Assembly: GCA_020062665.1 (NCBI GenBank)
Contig: JAGUVW010000021.1
Coordinates: 62,001-126,000 of the forward strand
Reading direction: 5' to 3'
DNA length: 64,000 nt
DNA from: Pseudomonadales bacterium
GTDB lineage: Bacteria > Pseudomonadota > Gammaproteobacteria > Pseudomonadales > Ketobacteraceae
Each line of letters opens with the position of its first letter. The stretch's first letter is position 1. The notes beneath the pieces are model-generated. The model did no database searches. It saw only the letters and a list, made by a program, of their open reading frames with translations, and was not told the DNA's origin. A program made the position numbers and the translations under genes. This document shows, piece by piece, positions 17,980-25,906 of the stretch.

Positions 17980-19473
17980 ATGAATATTTCACTTCTTCTG
18001 CAAATGTCGGCCGAGGCGGAACCGGACCGCATTGCCCTGGTCTGCAGTGGACGACGTTGGAGTTACGATGCACTCTGGCGGGCAGCTCAAGGCGCAGCGT
18101 CCTTCATCAGTCAAAGCGGCTGCCAGTTCGTCGCCCTGCTCGATGAAAGCAGTGAAGGGACGCCCATTGCGCTGTTTGGCGCTGCATTGGCAGGTATTCC
18201 TTACGTTCCACTGAATTATCGGCTTGCTGATGAAGATCTCTCTGCCCTGCTGAAGCGAATTGCACCGGCCTGCACCATCGGCGATGTAACGCGGGTTCAA
18301 CGTCTCGACCCAGAAGGCAATCACACCCGCTTCACCCGCGCAGAGTTCGTCGCAGCTGCTGAAGCAGCAGGCGGGTCTTTTGCCGAACAAGAACAGCTGG
18401 ACGGAATCGCCGCGCAAATCTTTACCAGCGGCACCACTTCCGCACCTAAAGCAGCGTTACTGAAACACGCCAATCTGCTTTCGTATATCCTTGGCACCGT
18501 TGAATTTGCTTCAGCACGTCCTGAAGAAGCCAGCCTGGTATGTGTACCCCCCTATCACATCGCAGGAATTGCGGCGTTACTCAGCTCAATCTATTCCATG
18601 CGAAAAATTCTGCTGCTTCCAGCCTTTGATCCAGACAGCTGGCTGCTGCTTGCCAGCGAGGAACGCGCCACCAACGCCTTCCTGGTACCGACCATGCTGT
18701 CACGCATCATTGCGCGCCTGGACGAGGGAGCCGATGCAGATCTCTCCACTCTACAAGCAATCGCCTATGGTGGCGGACCGATGCCGGCGGTTGTGATCGA
18801 GCGCGCCATGCAACTTTTTCCTGCCTGTGGCTTCACCAACGCCTATGGACTCACAGAAACCAGCTCCACCATTGCGTTACTGGGGCCAGACGATCACCGT
18901 GCTGCCTATGCTTCCGACGACCCGGCCGTACGTGCACGACTCGGCTCTGTGGGTCGCCCGTTGCCGACGATCGAACTGGAGATTCGCGACGAAGATGGCC
19001 GTCGCCTCCCCGCCGGGCAACGCGGGGAAATCTACGTGCGTGGCGAACAAGTGTCCGGAGAATATCGCGAACGCAAAGCGCTGGATTCGGATGGCTGGTT
19101 TCCGACCCGGGATGCAGGCTGGCTGGATGAAGATGGGTTTCTGTTTCTTGCCGGCCGCGCAGATGATGTCATTGTTCGTGGCGGTGAAAACATATCACCA
19201 GGGGAGATTGAAGACGTTCTGCTGGCACACCCATCGATCGCAGATGCGGCTGCCGTGGCTGTGCCCTCTACAGAATGGGGTGAAGCAGTAGGCATTGCCA
19301 TTACGCTAAAACCAGGCTGCACAGTTCCGAGTGAAAACGAACTGCGGCTTTTGATCAAGGATCGTCTGCGCTCATCTCGCGTACCGGAGCGCATCACGAT
19401 ACTGGACACGCTACCCTACAATGAAATGGGAAAACTGCTGCGTCGCGAAATCAGGAGACTGTTTGCAAGCTGA
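17980..19473 (+). CDS. Class I adenylate-forming acyl-CoA synthetase (FadD type)
   Basis: 497 residues from ATG 17980; an in-frame extension to 17854 overlaps the small gene and is not conserved in character. The AMP-binding loop is FTSGTTSAPK, followed by YGLTETSST (A5), TRDAGWLDEDG (A7), GRADDVIVRGGENI (A8) and the adenylation lysine Lys485 in NEMGKLL. Enzymes of this type activate a carboxylate to acyl-AMP and then acyl-CoA. The compact length fits FadD3/FadD17-like enzymes that take bulky or ring-containing acids rather than long-chain fatty acids. The operon partners are a CoA-transferase and a small protein. A terminator hairpin follows. Confidence 0.9.
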   Translation: MNISLLLQMSAEAEPDRIALVCSGRRWSYDALWRAAQGAASFISQSGCQFVALLDESSEGTPIALFGAALAGIPYVPLNYRLADEDLSALLKRIAPACTIGDVTRVQRLDPEGNHTRFTRAEFVAAAEAAGGSFAEQEQLDGIAAQIFTSGTTSAPKAALLKHANLLSYILGTVEFASARPEEASLVCVPPYHIAGIAALLSSIYSMRKILLLPAFDPDSWLLLASEERATNAFLVPTMLSRIIARLDEGADADLSTLQAIAYGGGPMPAVVIERAMQLFPACGFTNAYGLTETSSTIALLGPDDHRAAYASDDPAVRARLGSVGRPLPTIELEIRDEDGRRLPAGQRGEIYVRGEQVSGEYRERKALDSDGWFPTRDAGWLDEDGFLFLAGRADDVIVRGGENISPGEIEDVLLAHPSIADAAAVAVPSTEWGEAVGIAITLKPGCTVPSENELRLLIKDRLRSSRVPERITILDTLPYNEMGKLLRREIRRLFAS

Positions 19474-19525
19474 TAGTTCCTAACAAAGGCGCGTTCATCA
19501 TCGCTGACCACTACTGCATCACCTT

Positions 19526-19572
19526 CCGGCTCAATTTGAACTGTATGTCATTCCAAAATTGAGCCGGCTTTT
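19526..19572. terminator. Long-stem terminator between convergent fadD-like and thiolase genes
   Basis: A 12-bp perfect stem (CCGGCTCAATTT with AAATTGAGCCGG), an 18-base loop and then CTTTTA. It sits between the 3' ends of genes on both strands and could serve both. Confidence 0.7.
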
Positions 19573-19619
19573 AGCATGTTTCCACTATCAGAGTTTTTCC
19601 GCGGGTATATCAAAGACCG

Positions 19620-20873
19620 TCAGACCCGTTCGATGATCATGGCTGGCGCCATCCCACCAGCAGCACACATGGTAATCAGTCCTCGCTTGAGATCGCGACG
19701 CTCCAACTCATCCAATACTGTGCCAATCAATATTGCGCCGGTTGCACCGATGGGATGACCTAGTGCGATAGCACCACCATTGACATTGATCTTGTCGCGA
19801 TCGATATCCAGATCACGAATGAACTTTTCGACCACCACGGCAAAGGCCTCATTGACCTCCCATAGATCAATGTCCTTCGGCGTTAGTCCAGCTTTTGCCA
19901 ACACCTTCCGCGCCGCTGGTACGGGAGCATTCAACATAAGCGTTGGGTCTCCTCCCATATTGGCCGTCGCCACGATGCGTGCACGAGGCTTCCAGCCTTG
20001 TTTTTGCGTGTAAGACCTGGATGCCAGCAGCAGGGCGGCCGCACCATCCACTACACCGGAAGAGTTACCTGCATGATGAAAGTGTTCAATTTTGAGATCA
20101 GGATAGCGTCGGTTAATGAGTTGACGGTAGGTCGTGCCATTACGATCCGCTGGAAAATCCGCAATTTTGGCAAAGCTCGGCTGCAACGCCGCAAGTTCTG
20201 CCATGGTTGTCTGGGGGCGCGGATGCTCATCGCGTGCCAGCACAATCTTTCCGTTATCATCCACCACCGGCACAATTGATCTGTCGAAGCGCCCTTCTTC
20301 AATGGCCAGCGCAGCCCTTTGCTGACTCTCCAACGCGAAAGCATCCAGCGCAGCGCGATCAATTCCCTCCATGGAAGCAATGGCGTCTGCACAAAGTCCC
20401 TGGTGTGACTGAGGATGGCGCTCCTGCAAGCGGGCATTACCCGAGCCAATTCCCATAGGCTTTAAGCCAGCTTCCATTTCCTGCTTGCTGAGTGCTGTAA
20501 TCAGCGACATCATCTCCGTGCCGCCAGCAATGATCAGATCTTCAAAACCTGCAACCAGCTGTCCGGCAGCAAGATTGGCCGCCGTCAGACCGCTGCCGCA
20601 GAAACGATCCAGCGTGACACCGCTGGCCCGCACATCAAAACCAGCGTCGAGCGCGGCCATCCGCCCCATATCACCGCCTTGCTTGCCTTTCTGCGCGCTG
20701 GTTCCCCAAATGATGTCGTCCAGTTCAGCCGTGTTGACATCATTGCGCTCCTGCAGCGCCTTCAGCACTACAACAGCCAGATGCTGTGGATGCAAATTTG
20801 CCAATGCACCCTTTTCCATTTTGCCTATACCACGCGGAGTACGGACGGCGTCGATGATTAAAGCTTCGGACAT
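19620..20873 (-). CDS. Acetyl-CoA C-acyltransferase (thiolase)
   Basis: 417 residues from ATG 20873, preceded by AGGAG; the reading frame extends 8 codons further but without a site. Catalytic residues are Cys92 (DRFCGSG), His373 (GHPIGATG) and Cys403 (CAAGG), with NEAF before them, so it is a fully equipped degradative or biosynthetic thiolase. In this context it should cleave a 3-ketoacyl-CoA. It is transcribed alone, divergently from a TetR gene whose product may control it. The FadA6-type thiolases of steroid ring degradation are one possible group, but the sequence alone cannot separate them. Confidence 0.92.
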   Translation of the reverse strand: MSEALIIDAVRTPRGIGKMEKGALANLHPQHLAVVVLKALQERNDVNTAELDDIIWGTSAQKGKQGGDMGRMAALDAGFDVRASGVTLDRFCGSGLTAANLAAGQLVAGFEDLIIAGGTEMMSLITALSKQEMEAGLKPMGIGSGNARLQERHPQSHQGLCADAIASMEGIDRAALDAFALESQQRAALAIEEGRFDRSIVPVVDDNGKIVLARDEHPRPQTTMAELAALQPSFAKIADFPADRNGTTYRQLINRRYPDLKIEHFHHAGNSSGVVDGAAALLLASRSYTQKQGWKPRARIVATANMGGDPTLMLNAPVPAARKVLAKAGLTPKDIDLWEVNEAFAVVVEKFIRDLDIDRDKINVNGGAIALGHPIGATGAILIGTVLDELERRDLKRGLITMCAAGGMAPAMIIERV

Positions 20874-20956
20874 AATGCAATTCTCCTGTTGAATCACGGC
20901 TGATGCCTGTGGTTGATGCCGCTATACGCACGACTATACCATCACTCCACATTATT

Positions 20957-20970
20957 CAACATAGGTGTTC
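20957..20970. promoter_or_regulatory. Inverted repeat AACA-TAGG-TGTT between thiolase and tetR
   Basis: The dyad lies midway between the thiolase start (20873) and the divergent TetR gene (21069), where an autoregulatory operator would be expected. It resembles the CAACnnTGTTG sites but has a wider spacer, so it may belong to a different TetR protein. Confidence 0.35.
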
Positions 20971-21068
20971 ATTATCAATATTCCCGCATCCGCAGTCTTG
21001 CATAGTTTTGCCTTCGCCCACAGAATTTGGGATTATTCAGCAAGATAGCGACATGAGATCACACCAGA

Positions 21069-21746
21069 ATGAAGTCTCGATCCACACACCGCAAGACGGC
21101 AAAAGCTGCTGCAACGTTGAAAGACAAAAAATCAGTGAAAGAACCGCCAACAGAAAAGCGACGCTACAACAGTGTCGTGCGCCAGCAGCAAAGTTCCCAG
21201 ACGCGGGAGCTCATCATCTCCAGCGGCGTTGCCCTGGCTCACGAGTTTCCTTCCTGGGACTGGAAGAATCTGACGTTTCGTGCCGTTGGCGAACGTGCGG
21301 GTATCAGCGAGCGGACTGTCTATCGCTATTTTGCAACGGAGCAGGCGCTCAAGGACGCAGTTATACAGCAATTGGTGAAAGAATCCGGGGTCGACCTGAA
21401 CACGCTCACGCTGTCCGAATTCACCACGACAATCAAGGGACTTTTTCAATACATGCTGTCGTTTGCCGCCAAGTCGAAGGAAATTGAAGACCCTTCGTTC
21501 AGCAGCGTCGATCATGAACGGCGAACCGCCCTGCTGCGCTCAGTCACCCAGGCAACACCTAACTGGTCGGAAGCACAACAGCTGGTGGTGACAGCTGGCC
21601 TGGATCTGCTCTGGCAACCATCCACCTACGAGCGCTTGCTGAATGGATGGAATTTCGATTCCGAAAAATCACTTGCGACCCTCACGTGGCTTATTGATCT
21701 GATAGAAAAAGCCATTCAGGATGAACATCGCCCTGATATCAAGTAG
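21069..21746 (+). CDS. TetR-family transcriptional regulator
   Basis: 225 residues. After a basic N-terminal tail (about 35 residues), the HTH runs through WKNLTFRAVGERAGISERTVYRYFATEQAL, the normal TetR DNA-recognition pattern. The remainder is a helical ligand-binding domain without a recognisable ligand signature. It is divergent from the thiolase gene, with a dyad between them, so thiolase plus self-regulation is the simplest prediction. Acyl-CoA or pathway intermediates are usual ligands in such settings. The gene converges on the amidohydrolase gene across a long hairpin. Confidence 0.9.
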   Translation: MKSRSTHRKTAKAAATLKDKKSVKEPPTEKRRYNSVVRQQQSSQTRELIISSGVALAHEFPSWDWKNLTFRAVGERAGISERTVYRYFATEQALKDAVIQQLVKESGVDLNTLTLSEFTTTIKGLFQYMLSFAAKSKEIEDPSFSSVDHERRTALLRSVTQATPNWSEAQQLVVTAGLDLLWQPSTYERLLNGWNFDSEKSLATLTWLIDLIEKAIQDEHRPDIK

Positions 21747-21749
21747 TCG

Positions 21750-21788
21750 CGCAAGCACGGGAGCCAATAGGTGGCTCCCGTGCTTGCG
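21750..21788. terminator. Bidirectional hairpin between convergent tetR and amidohydrolase genes
   Basis: A perfect 17-bp stem (CGCAAGCACGGGAGCCA and its complement) around a 5-base loop. It fills the 44-base gap between two stop codons. There is no long T-run on either side, so it may stop transcription inefficiently or protect 3' ends. Confidence 0.7.
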
Positions 21789-21790
21789 TA

Positions 21791-23122
21791 TTAGCCCGCC
21801 TGAACCTTCTTGCTTCCTTCCTGAGCATGGTGCGCAAACATTTTCATCAGATCACCCGACGTGATCCGCCGCATCGATTCATCTGCACCCAATGGCCGTT
21901 CGCCACCATAGGACTTCGGTGTCGTGTCCACGCCGTCTCTGGCCGCCCTGGCACGCAGCGCACCCACTGTGAGATCCTGCTTCTTGACATGCTTGAATGG
22001 ATCGAAGTTGAACCACTTCATCGCATTCAGATGCGTAATCTTGTTGATCTGCTCATCATTCAGATGCCTGATGGTTTTCCAGAGATGTTCCGGGCACTCG
22101 GGCCACAGGGTGTCGGAGTGAGGGTAATCACACTCGTAGGCGATGAGATCCTCATTGAGTTCATCCAGATTCTTCAGCCCATAAGCGTCGTCGATAAAGC
22201 ACAGCATGAAGTGCTTCTTGAATACTTCACTCGGTTTCATCCCGTTGAAGTGATTATGAGTCCAGAATTTGTGACGGGAATGCGCGAAGTCTGCACGCTC
22301 CATGAAATAGGGAACCCAACCGATACTGGCCTCGGACAATGCAATCCTCAGATTGTACTCATGCAATGCACTGAGATGCAGCCAGTCTGCGGCTCCAACG
22401 GCGCTGGACAACGGCATGGTGGTAATCCAGGCTTCGATCGGTGTTTCAGCGGAAGCGTGAGGAACCGGATTACCCGCGCCAATATGCAGACACATCGTAA
22501 TATTGTGGTCCGCGATCGCCTTCCACATTGGGTTCCAGTATGCGTTGTGCACACTCGGCAAATCTTGTTTGGTTGGATTCTCGTTGAGCGATACAGCCGT
22601 GCAACCCTTCGCAGCAATGCGTTTGATCTCAGCAACGGTTGCATCCATGTCCCATGTAGGCAGCAGCGCGCAAGGGATAAAGCGGCCAGGGTAAGCAGCA
22701 CACCACTCATCGATATGCCAGTCGTTATATGCACGCAGATGTTTGAGCGACAGTCTTTTGTCGGGCGCTTTATGAAACCGGCCACCATCAAACCCAACAC
22801 AGGTACCAAAGTTCAGCGATGCAGCTACACCATTGACATTCATGTCGTTGATGCGCGCATGCACGTTGTACACACCTTCGCGCATTTCCTCCAGGGAGTT
22901 TGGCTCCATGCCATATTCCTCCAAAGGGCGGCCAACAACGGCATTCAGCCCTACTGAAGGCATGTACATGCCCTGGTACGACCAGTAGCTCTTGCCTTTT
23001 TCATCGGTGTGGAATTTTGGCGCCGTTTTCAGATCATCGCCTGAGAGATGCTTGTCAAACATATCAGGAGGTTCAGTGATGTGATCGTCCACACTGATGA
23101 TCACCATATCGTTCATTTCCAT
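21791..23122 (-). CDS. Amidohydrolase_2 (ACMSD-like) metal-dependent hydrolase
   Basis: 443 residues; ATG 23122 has GAGGA eight bases upstream. The N-terminal ISVDDHITEPPDMF block, CLHIGAGNP in the middle and ECDYPHSDTLWPECPE near the C-terminal third are the metal-site landmarks of the PF04909 family (2-amino-3-carboxymuconate semialdehyde decarboxylase relatives). Related proteins decarboxylate or hydrolyse, and many copies of unknown reaction occur in steroid- and terpenoid-degradation clusters. It is the last gene of a long minus-strand unit. The 92-base gap in front of it holds an extra open stretch of the DUF2889 gene and a small hairpin (23152-23172). Confidence 0.88.
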   Translation of the reverse strand: MEMNDMVIISVDDHITEPPDMFDKHLSGDDLKTAPKFHTDEKGKSYWSYQGMYMPSVGLNAVVGRPLEEYGMEPNSLEEMREGVYNVHARINDMNVNGVAASLNFGTCVGFDGGRFHKAPDKRLSLKHLRAYNDWHIDEWCAAYPGRFIPCALLPTWDMDATVAEIKRIAAKGCTAVSLNENPTKQDLPSVHNAYWNPMWKAIADHNITMCLHIGAGNPVPHASAETPIEAWITTMPLSSAVGAADWLHLSALHEYNLRIALSEASIGWVPYFMERADFAHSRHKFWTHNHFNGMKPSEVFKKHFMLCFIDDAYGLKNLDELNEDLIAYECDYPHSDTLWPECPEHLWKTIRHLNDEQINKITHLNAMKWFNFDPFKHVKKQDLTVGALRARAARDGVDTTPKSYGGERPLGADESMRRITSGDLMKMFAHHAQEGSKKVQAG

Positions 23123-23151
23123 GATTCATGTCCTCAGGTTGTTCGCTGGGC

Positions 23152-23172
23152 GAGTTCAATCTTTTTGAACTC
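23152..23172. repeat. Small inverted repeat in the DUF2889-amidohydrolase gap
   Basis: An 8-bp perfect stem (GAGTTCAA with TTGAACTC) and 5-base loop, with no T-tract. It may be an mRNA processing structure, or simply part of a read-through coding stretch. Confidence 0.3.
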
Positions 23173-23214
23173 TGTTGTTATGGTCTTCAGAAAATCCTGC
23201 ACGCAGGCTTCCCA

Positions 23215-23931
23215 TCAAGTAACCGGCTTGAATTCATCAAGCGGCTGATCATTCCCTTGGATGAAATCCCGAATTCTTCCGATCCTTTTTGCCAGCTGCG
23301 CCCGTTCCGGCTGAAAAGTGTAGCAACTGGCAGGCATCCTGGTGGCGTCCGATTGATTCTCTAGCGGAATGATTCTGCCATTCGCCAACATGTTGCCCCA
23401 CTGCAGCAATCGAGCCGGTTCCTGCAGTGGCTGATCAAGGCCATCTATCCAGGATCGCAACTTATCGAGACGACATCCAGCCGCGCTTTCTGGTTTTACA
23501 ATCTGAAAGCCTGACTCAACCCAGCTCAACAGGATTTTCCCGTTTTGACGAATTTCCGCCAAGCGCTGATGATTCACCGGATCCGATACCAGAATGTCAT
23601 AGACTGTCTGTTCTTCGTCGGCTGCGTGATTGGCTGCCAACAGTGCCAGATCATACAAATGCGTGCAGTTGGACTTCTTGTCACCTCGCTCGGCAAACAG
23701 TCGCAGCGCCACACCTGTAAATGTTTGCACAACATATTCAACTGCACCCGGACAAGTCGACCAGGGTGCACGACGCATTTCCGGAATGATCTGAACTGCT
23801 TTTTCACCATCATGGTGGACGACGACACTCATGCAATGGAAATCGTCCTCCACTTCGGCCTGAACCACATAAGGCGAAGGCGTCAATCGAAACCTGCGCC
23901 TGAATCCAGGCGTACGATGCAGGATTACCAC
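23215..23931 (-). CDS. DUF2889 family protein (possibly shortened by an in-frame TGA)
   Basis: 238-239 residues from GTG 23931, which lies one base after the stop of the thiolase-like gene; an in-frame ATG at 23988 overlaps that gene. The family landmarks are DDFHCMSVVVHHDG, RRAPWSTCPGA and NCTHLYDLALLA. DUF2889 has no established reaction. Its genes often accompany thiolase/DUF35 pairs in catabolic clusters (my recollection). After the TGA at 23215 the same frame stays open for 26 codons to 23134 and reads like a helical protein tail, beginning WEACVQDFLKTITTEF. The native gene may therefore end at 23134. Confidence 0.75.
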   Translation of the reverse strand: MVILHRTPGFRRRFRLTPSPYVVQAEVEDDFHCMSVVVHHDGEKAVQIIPEMRRAPWSTCPGAVEYVVQTFTGVALRLFAERGDKKSNCTHLYDLALLAANHAADEEQTVYDILVSDPVNHQRLAEIRQNGKILLSWVESGFQIVKPESAAGCRLDKLRSWIDGLDQPLQEPARLLQWGNMLANGRIIPLENQSDATRMPASCYTFQPERAQLAKRIGRIRDFIQGNDQPLDEFKPVT

Positions 23932-23932
23932 A

Positions 23933-25096
23933 TCAATCCCGCGCCAGCAGCAGGGCCGTCGCCAATGGCCCGCCTCCGGATGTCGCAACAGCCAGCTTTA
24001 CGTCTTTTTTAATCTGACGATCGCCACCCAAACCACGCAATTGCAGTACGGCCTCGTGAGCGAATCCGAATCCGTGTAACCGCCCACCCGCGATCTGACC
24101 TCCGCCTGTATTAATCGGCAACTCTCCATCCAGGGCGATGCGCTTGCCACCTTCGATAAATCGTCCGCCATCTCCAACATCGCAGAAGCCCAAGGCTTCC
24201 AGCCAGGTTATTGCAAGAAAACTGAAGCCATCGTAGAGCTGGGCAGTGTCGACATCGGCAGGTTTATAGTCCGTTCGCTTCCACAGATCCCGTCCAGTGG
24301 CATAGGACGCCATCCACTCCGCCTGATCCCAGCTGTGACGATCCACGCTACCCGCCATCGCTGCAATGCGGATGGATGTACATTTCACTTCATCCAGAAC
24401 ATCTCCCGCCGACACGATCAATACGGTCGACGCATCTGTATAACGGTCACAGTCAAACAGGCAGAGCGGTTCAGCCACCATTCGGGACGACAGATACTGA
24501 TCCATGGTCAGTGGCTCACGCACCAGTGCACGCGGGTTTCGCAATGCATTTGCGCGATCATTCAGGGCAATCTGGGCGAGCTGTTCGCGCGTCAAGCCAT
24601 ACCTTTTGACATGCCGCATGGCGTACTGGGCAAACCAGGTCGCAGGCGACAGCGCGTTGAACGGAGCGGTCCACTGCGCTGAGCCCTCGACCCGGTCACG
24701 ACGGGGCATGGGATATTCCGCCGGACGCGCCATCGCAGCCGCCTCATACACTGTGCGATAACAGATGACATGACGCGCCTGGCCAGACCTTATGGCTCCG
24801 ACAGCGGCAACCACCGCGCCCAACTGAGAGCTGATTTCACCGCCCCCTGCATACCAGGTTGCCTTGATGCCAAGCGCATCAATCAGCTCATCAGCACCAA
24901 TGGGCGAAAAGCCCAACATTTGCGGCACACGGCCGGGATAAGTGGAAACGCCATCAATCTGCTCGATGGACAATCCAGCGCCATCCAACGCTTCCTTGAC
25001 TGCATCAAGCGTCAACAGCAATGGGTGCCGCTCCAGATTCATTCCAACCTGGGATTGCCCAATTCCAGTGATAAAAGCTTCGCTACACTTGGTCAT
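23933..25096 (-). CDS. SCP2-thiolase/Ltp-like protein, probable retro-aldolase subunit
   Basis: 387 residues from ATG 25096; a TTG start at 25132 would overlap the DUF35 gene. It has a thiolase fold (ITGIGQSQVG opening, GGGEISSQLGAVVAA core, HGFGFAHEAVLQLRG near the end), but the nucleophilic cysteine position of true thiolases reads as glycine-rich sequence (YAGGGEIS). That is typical of the lipid-transfer/steroid aldolase group (Ltp2, SalA). These pair with a DUF35 protein and cleave beta-hydroxyacyl-CoA side chains by retro-aldol reaction. The DUF35 gene is directly upstream. A tyrosine in AQLYDGF could be catalytic by analogy with Ltp2. Confidence 0.83.
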   Translation of the reverse strand: MTKCSEAFITGIGQSQVGMNLERHPLLLTLDAVKEALDGAGLSIEQIDGVSTYPGRVPQMLGFSPIGADELIDALGIKATWYAGGGEISSQLGAVVAAVGAIRSGQARHVICYRTVYEAAAMARPAEYPMPRRDRVEGSAQWTAPFNALSPATWFAQYAMRHVKRYGLTREQLAQIALNDRANALRNPRALVREPLTMDQYLSSRMVAEPLCLFDCDRYTDASTVLIVSAGDVLDEVKCTSIRIAAMAGSVDRHSWDQAEWMASYATGRDLWKRTDYKPADVDTAQLYDGFSFLAITWLEALGFCDVGDGGRFIEGGKRIALDGELPINTGGGQIAGGRLHGFGFAHEAVLQLRGLGGDRQIKKDVKLAVATSGGGPLATALLLARD

Positions 25097-25128
25097 GATG
25101 CTGTTCAGCCATGATGGATACGCACAAC

Positions 25129-25524
25129 TCAATCAATCTTTACGAAAAGCGGCAGATATACATCATCCTGCTGCTCGAACTTAACCTTTACCCGGACACC
25201 AACATCGACCTCATCGATGCTGCAATCCACGATATTGGTCGTCAGGTAAACGCCTGGGGCATCGTCAAGAGCCACCCTCGCGATGACAAAAGGCACCTCC
25301 ATTTTCGGGTGCCATTTCTGATGATTGATTGTGAAGGTATCTATCACTCCGGTACCTGAAACGACCTTGCTGGCAACATTTTCGGAAAGGCAATGACGAC
25401 AAACAGGACGTGGTGGATGAATGAAATTTTCACAATCTTTGCAGTATTGGACGCGCAGCTCTCCCCGCTCTCCACCCGTCCAGAAATCGCGGTTAAATGA
25501 ATCCAGTTTAGGTAAAGCGCGCAT
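25129..25524 (-). CDS. DUF35 OB-fold zinc-ribbon protein (ChsH2 C-domain-like)
   Basis: 131 residues from ATG 25524; a TTG two codons upstream is the alternative. It has a rubredoxin-like zinc ribbon with four cysteines (CKDC and CRHC, about residues 29-47), then an OB fold with GTGVIDTFTINHQ and VPFVIARVAL. Proteins of this family bind acyl-CoA and form complexes with thiolase-like partners; ChsH2-Ltp2 in cholesterol side-chain cleavage is the best studied case. It lies 32 bases before the thiolase-like gene, so the two probably form one aldolase complex. Confidence 0.88.
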   Translation of the reverse strand: MRALPKLDSFNRDFWTGGERGELRVQYCKDCENFIHPPRPVCRHCLSENVASKVVSGTGVIDTFTINHQKWHPKMEVPFVIARVALDDAPGVYLTTNIVDCSIDEVDVGVRVKVKFEQQDDVYLPLFVKID

Positions 25525-25549
25525 CGTCAATCCCGCTGTCCAAACGCTA

Positions 25550-25700
25550 TTATTGCCGTCTTGATATCAAGGCAGACTTATTAACCTGACCGGTATTCAT
25601 GGCACCCATGAAACCACCATCGACATGCTAAAGACCCTGGGCGTCGGCGCCCAACGTCAGAAGAAGACCAGCTGTCACCTCGTCCATTTCCAAGAAACAA
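25550..25700 (-). pseudogene. Remnant of an SDR gene 3' end
   Basis: In the 382-base gap between the DUF35 and acyl-CoA dehydrogenase genes, the minus strand reads LEMDEVTAGLLLTLGADAQ, then a TAG and, in the same frame, HVDGGFMGAMNTGQVN before a TAA at 25550. This matches the closing segment of classical SDRs (an EVA..V.FLASDDA block, then the VDGGF tail) with about 8-10 residues lost between the halves and a stop at the joint. No N-terminal SDR part remains. The rest of the gap, 25701-25906, shows no gene; a short open frame across it has no family features. Confidence 0.45.
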
Positions 25701-25906
25701 CAGTTCACAATCATGTTATTGAACACCATTGATGATTAATATAAAGCAAGCCGACACGATAGTCCACTGGCTTGCACACCGGTGTTTTCCGTTCCTTAAC
25801 AGGCATATCAAACGCCCGCCATCGCCGAAGCAGTCAGTCATAACTAGCGGAAATTTCGCCCGTTTTGAGGAATAGACCACACTCACATCCGGGCAAGCCC
25901 CAGTCA

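Noticed and set aside
20957-20970. Counting the AACA-TAGG-TGTT dyad as a fourth CAACnnTGTTG operator
   Set aside because: The half-sites match loosely but the spacer is longer by three bases, and another TetR gene is adjacent, so it is more likely a different operator.
21827-22957. A 376-codon plus-strand open frame
   Set aside because: Antisense to the conserved amidohydrolase gene; no domain, ribosome site or neighbour logic supports it.
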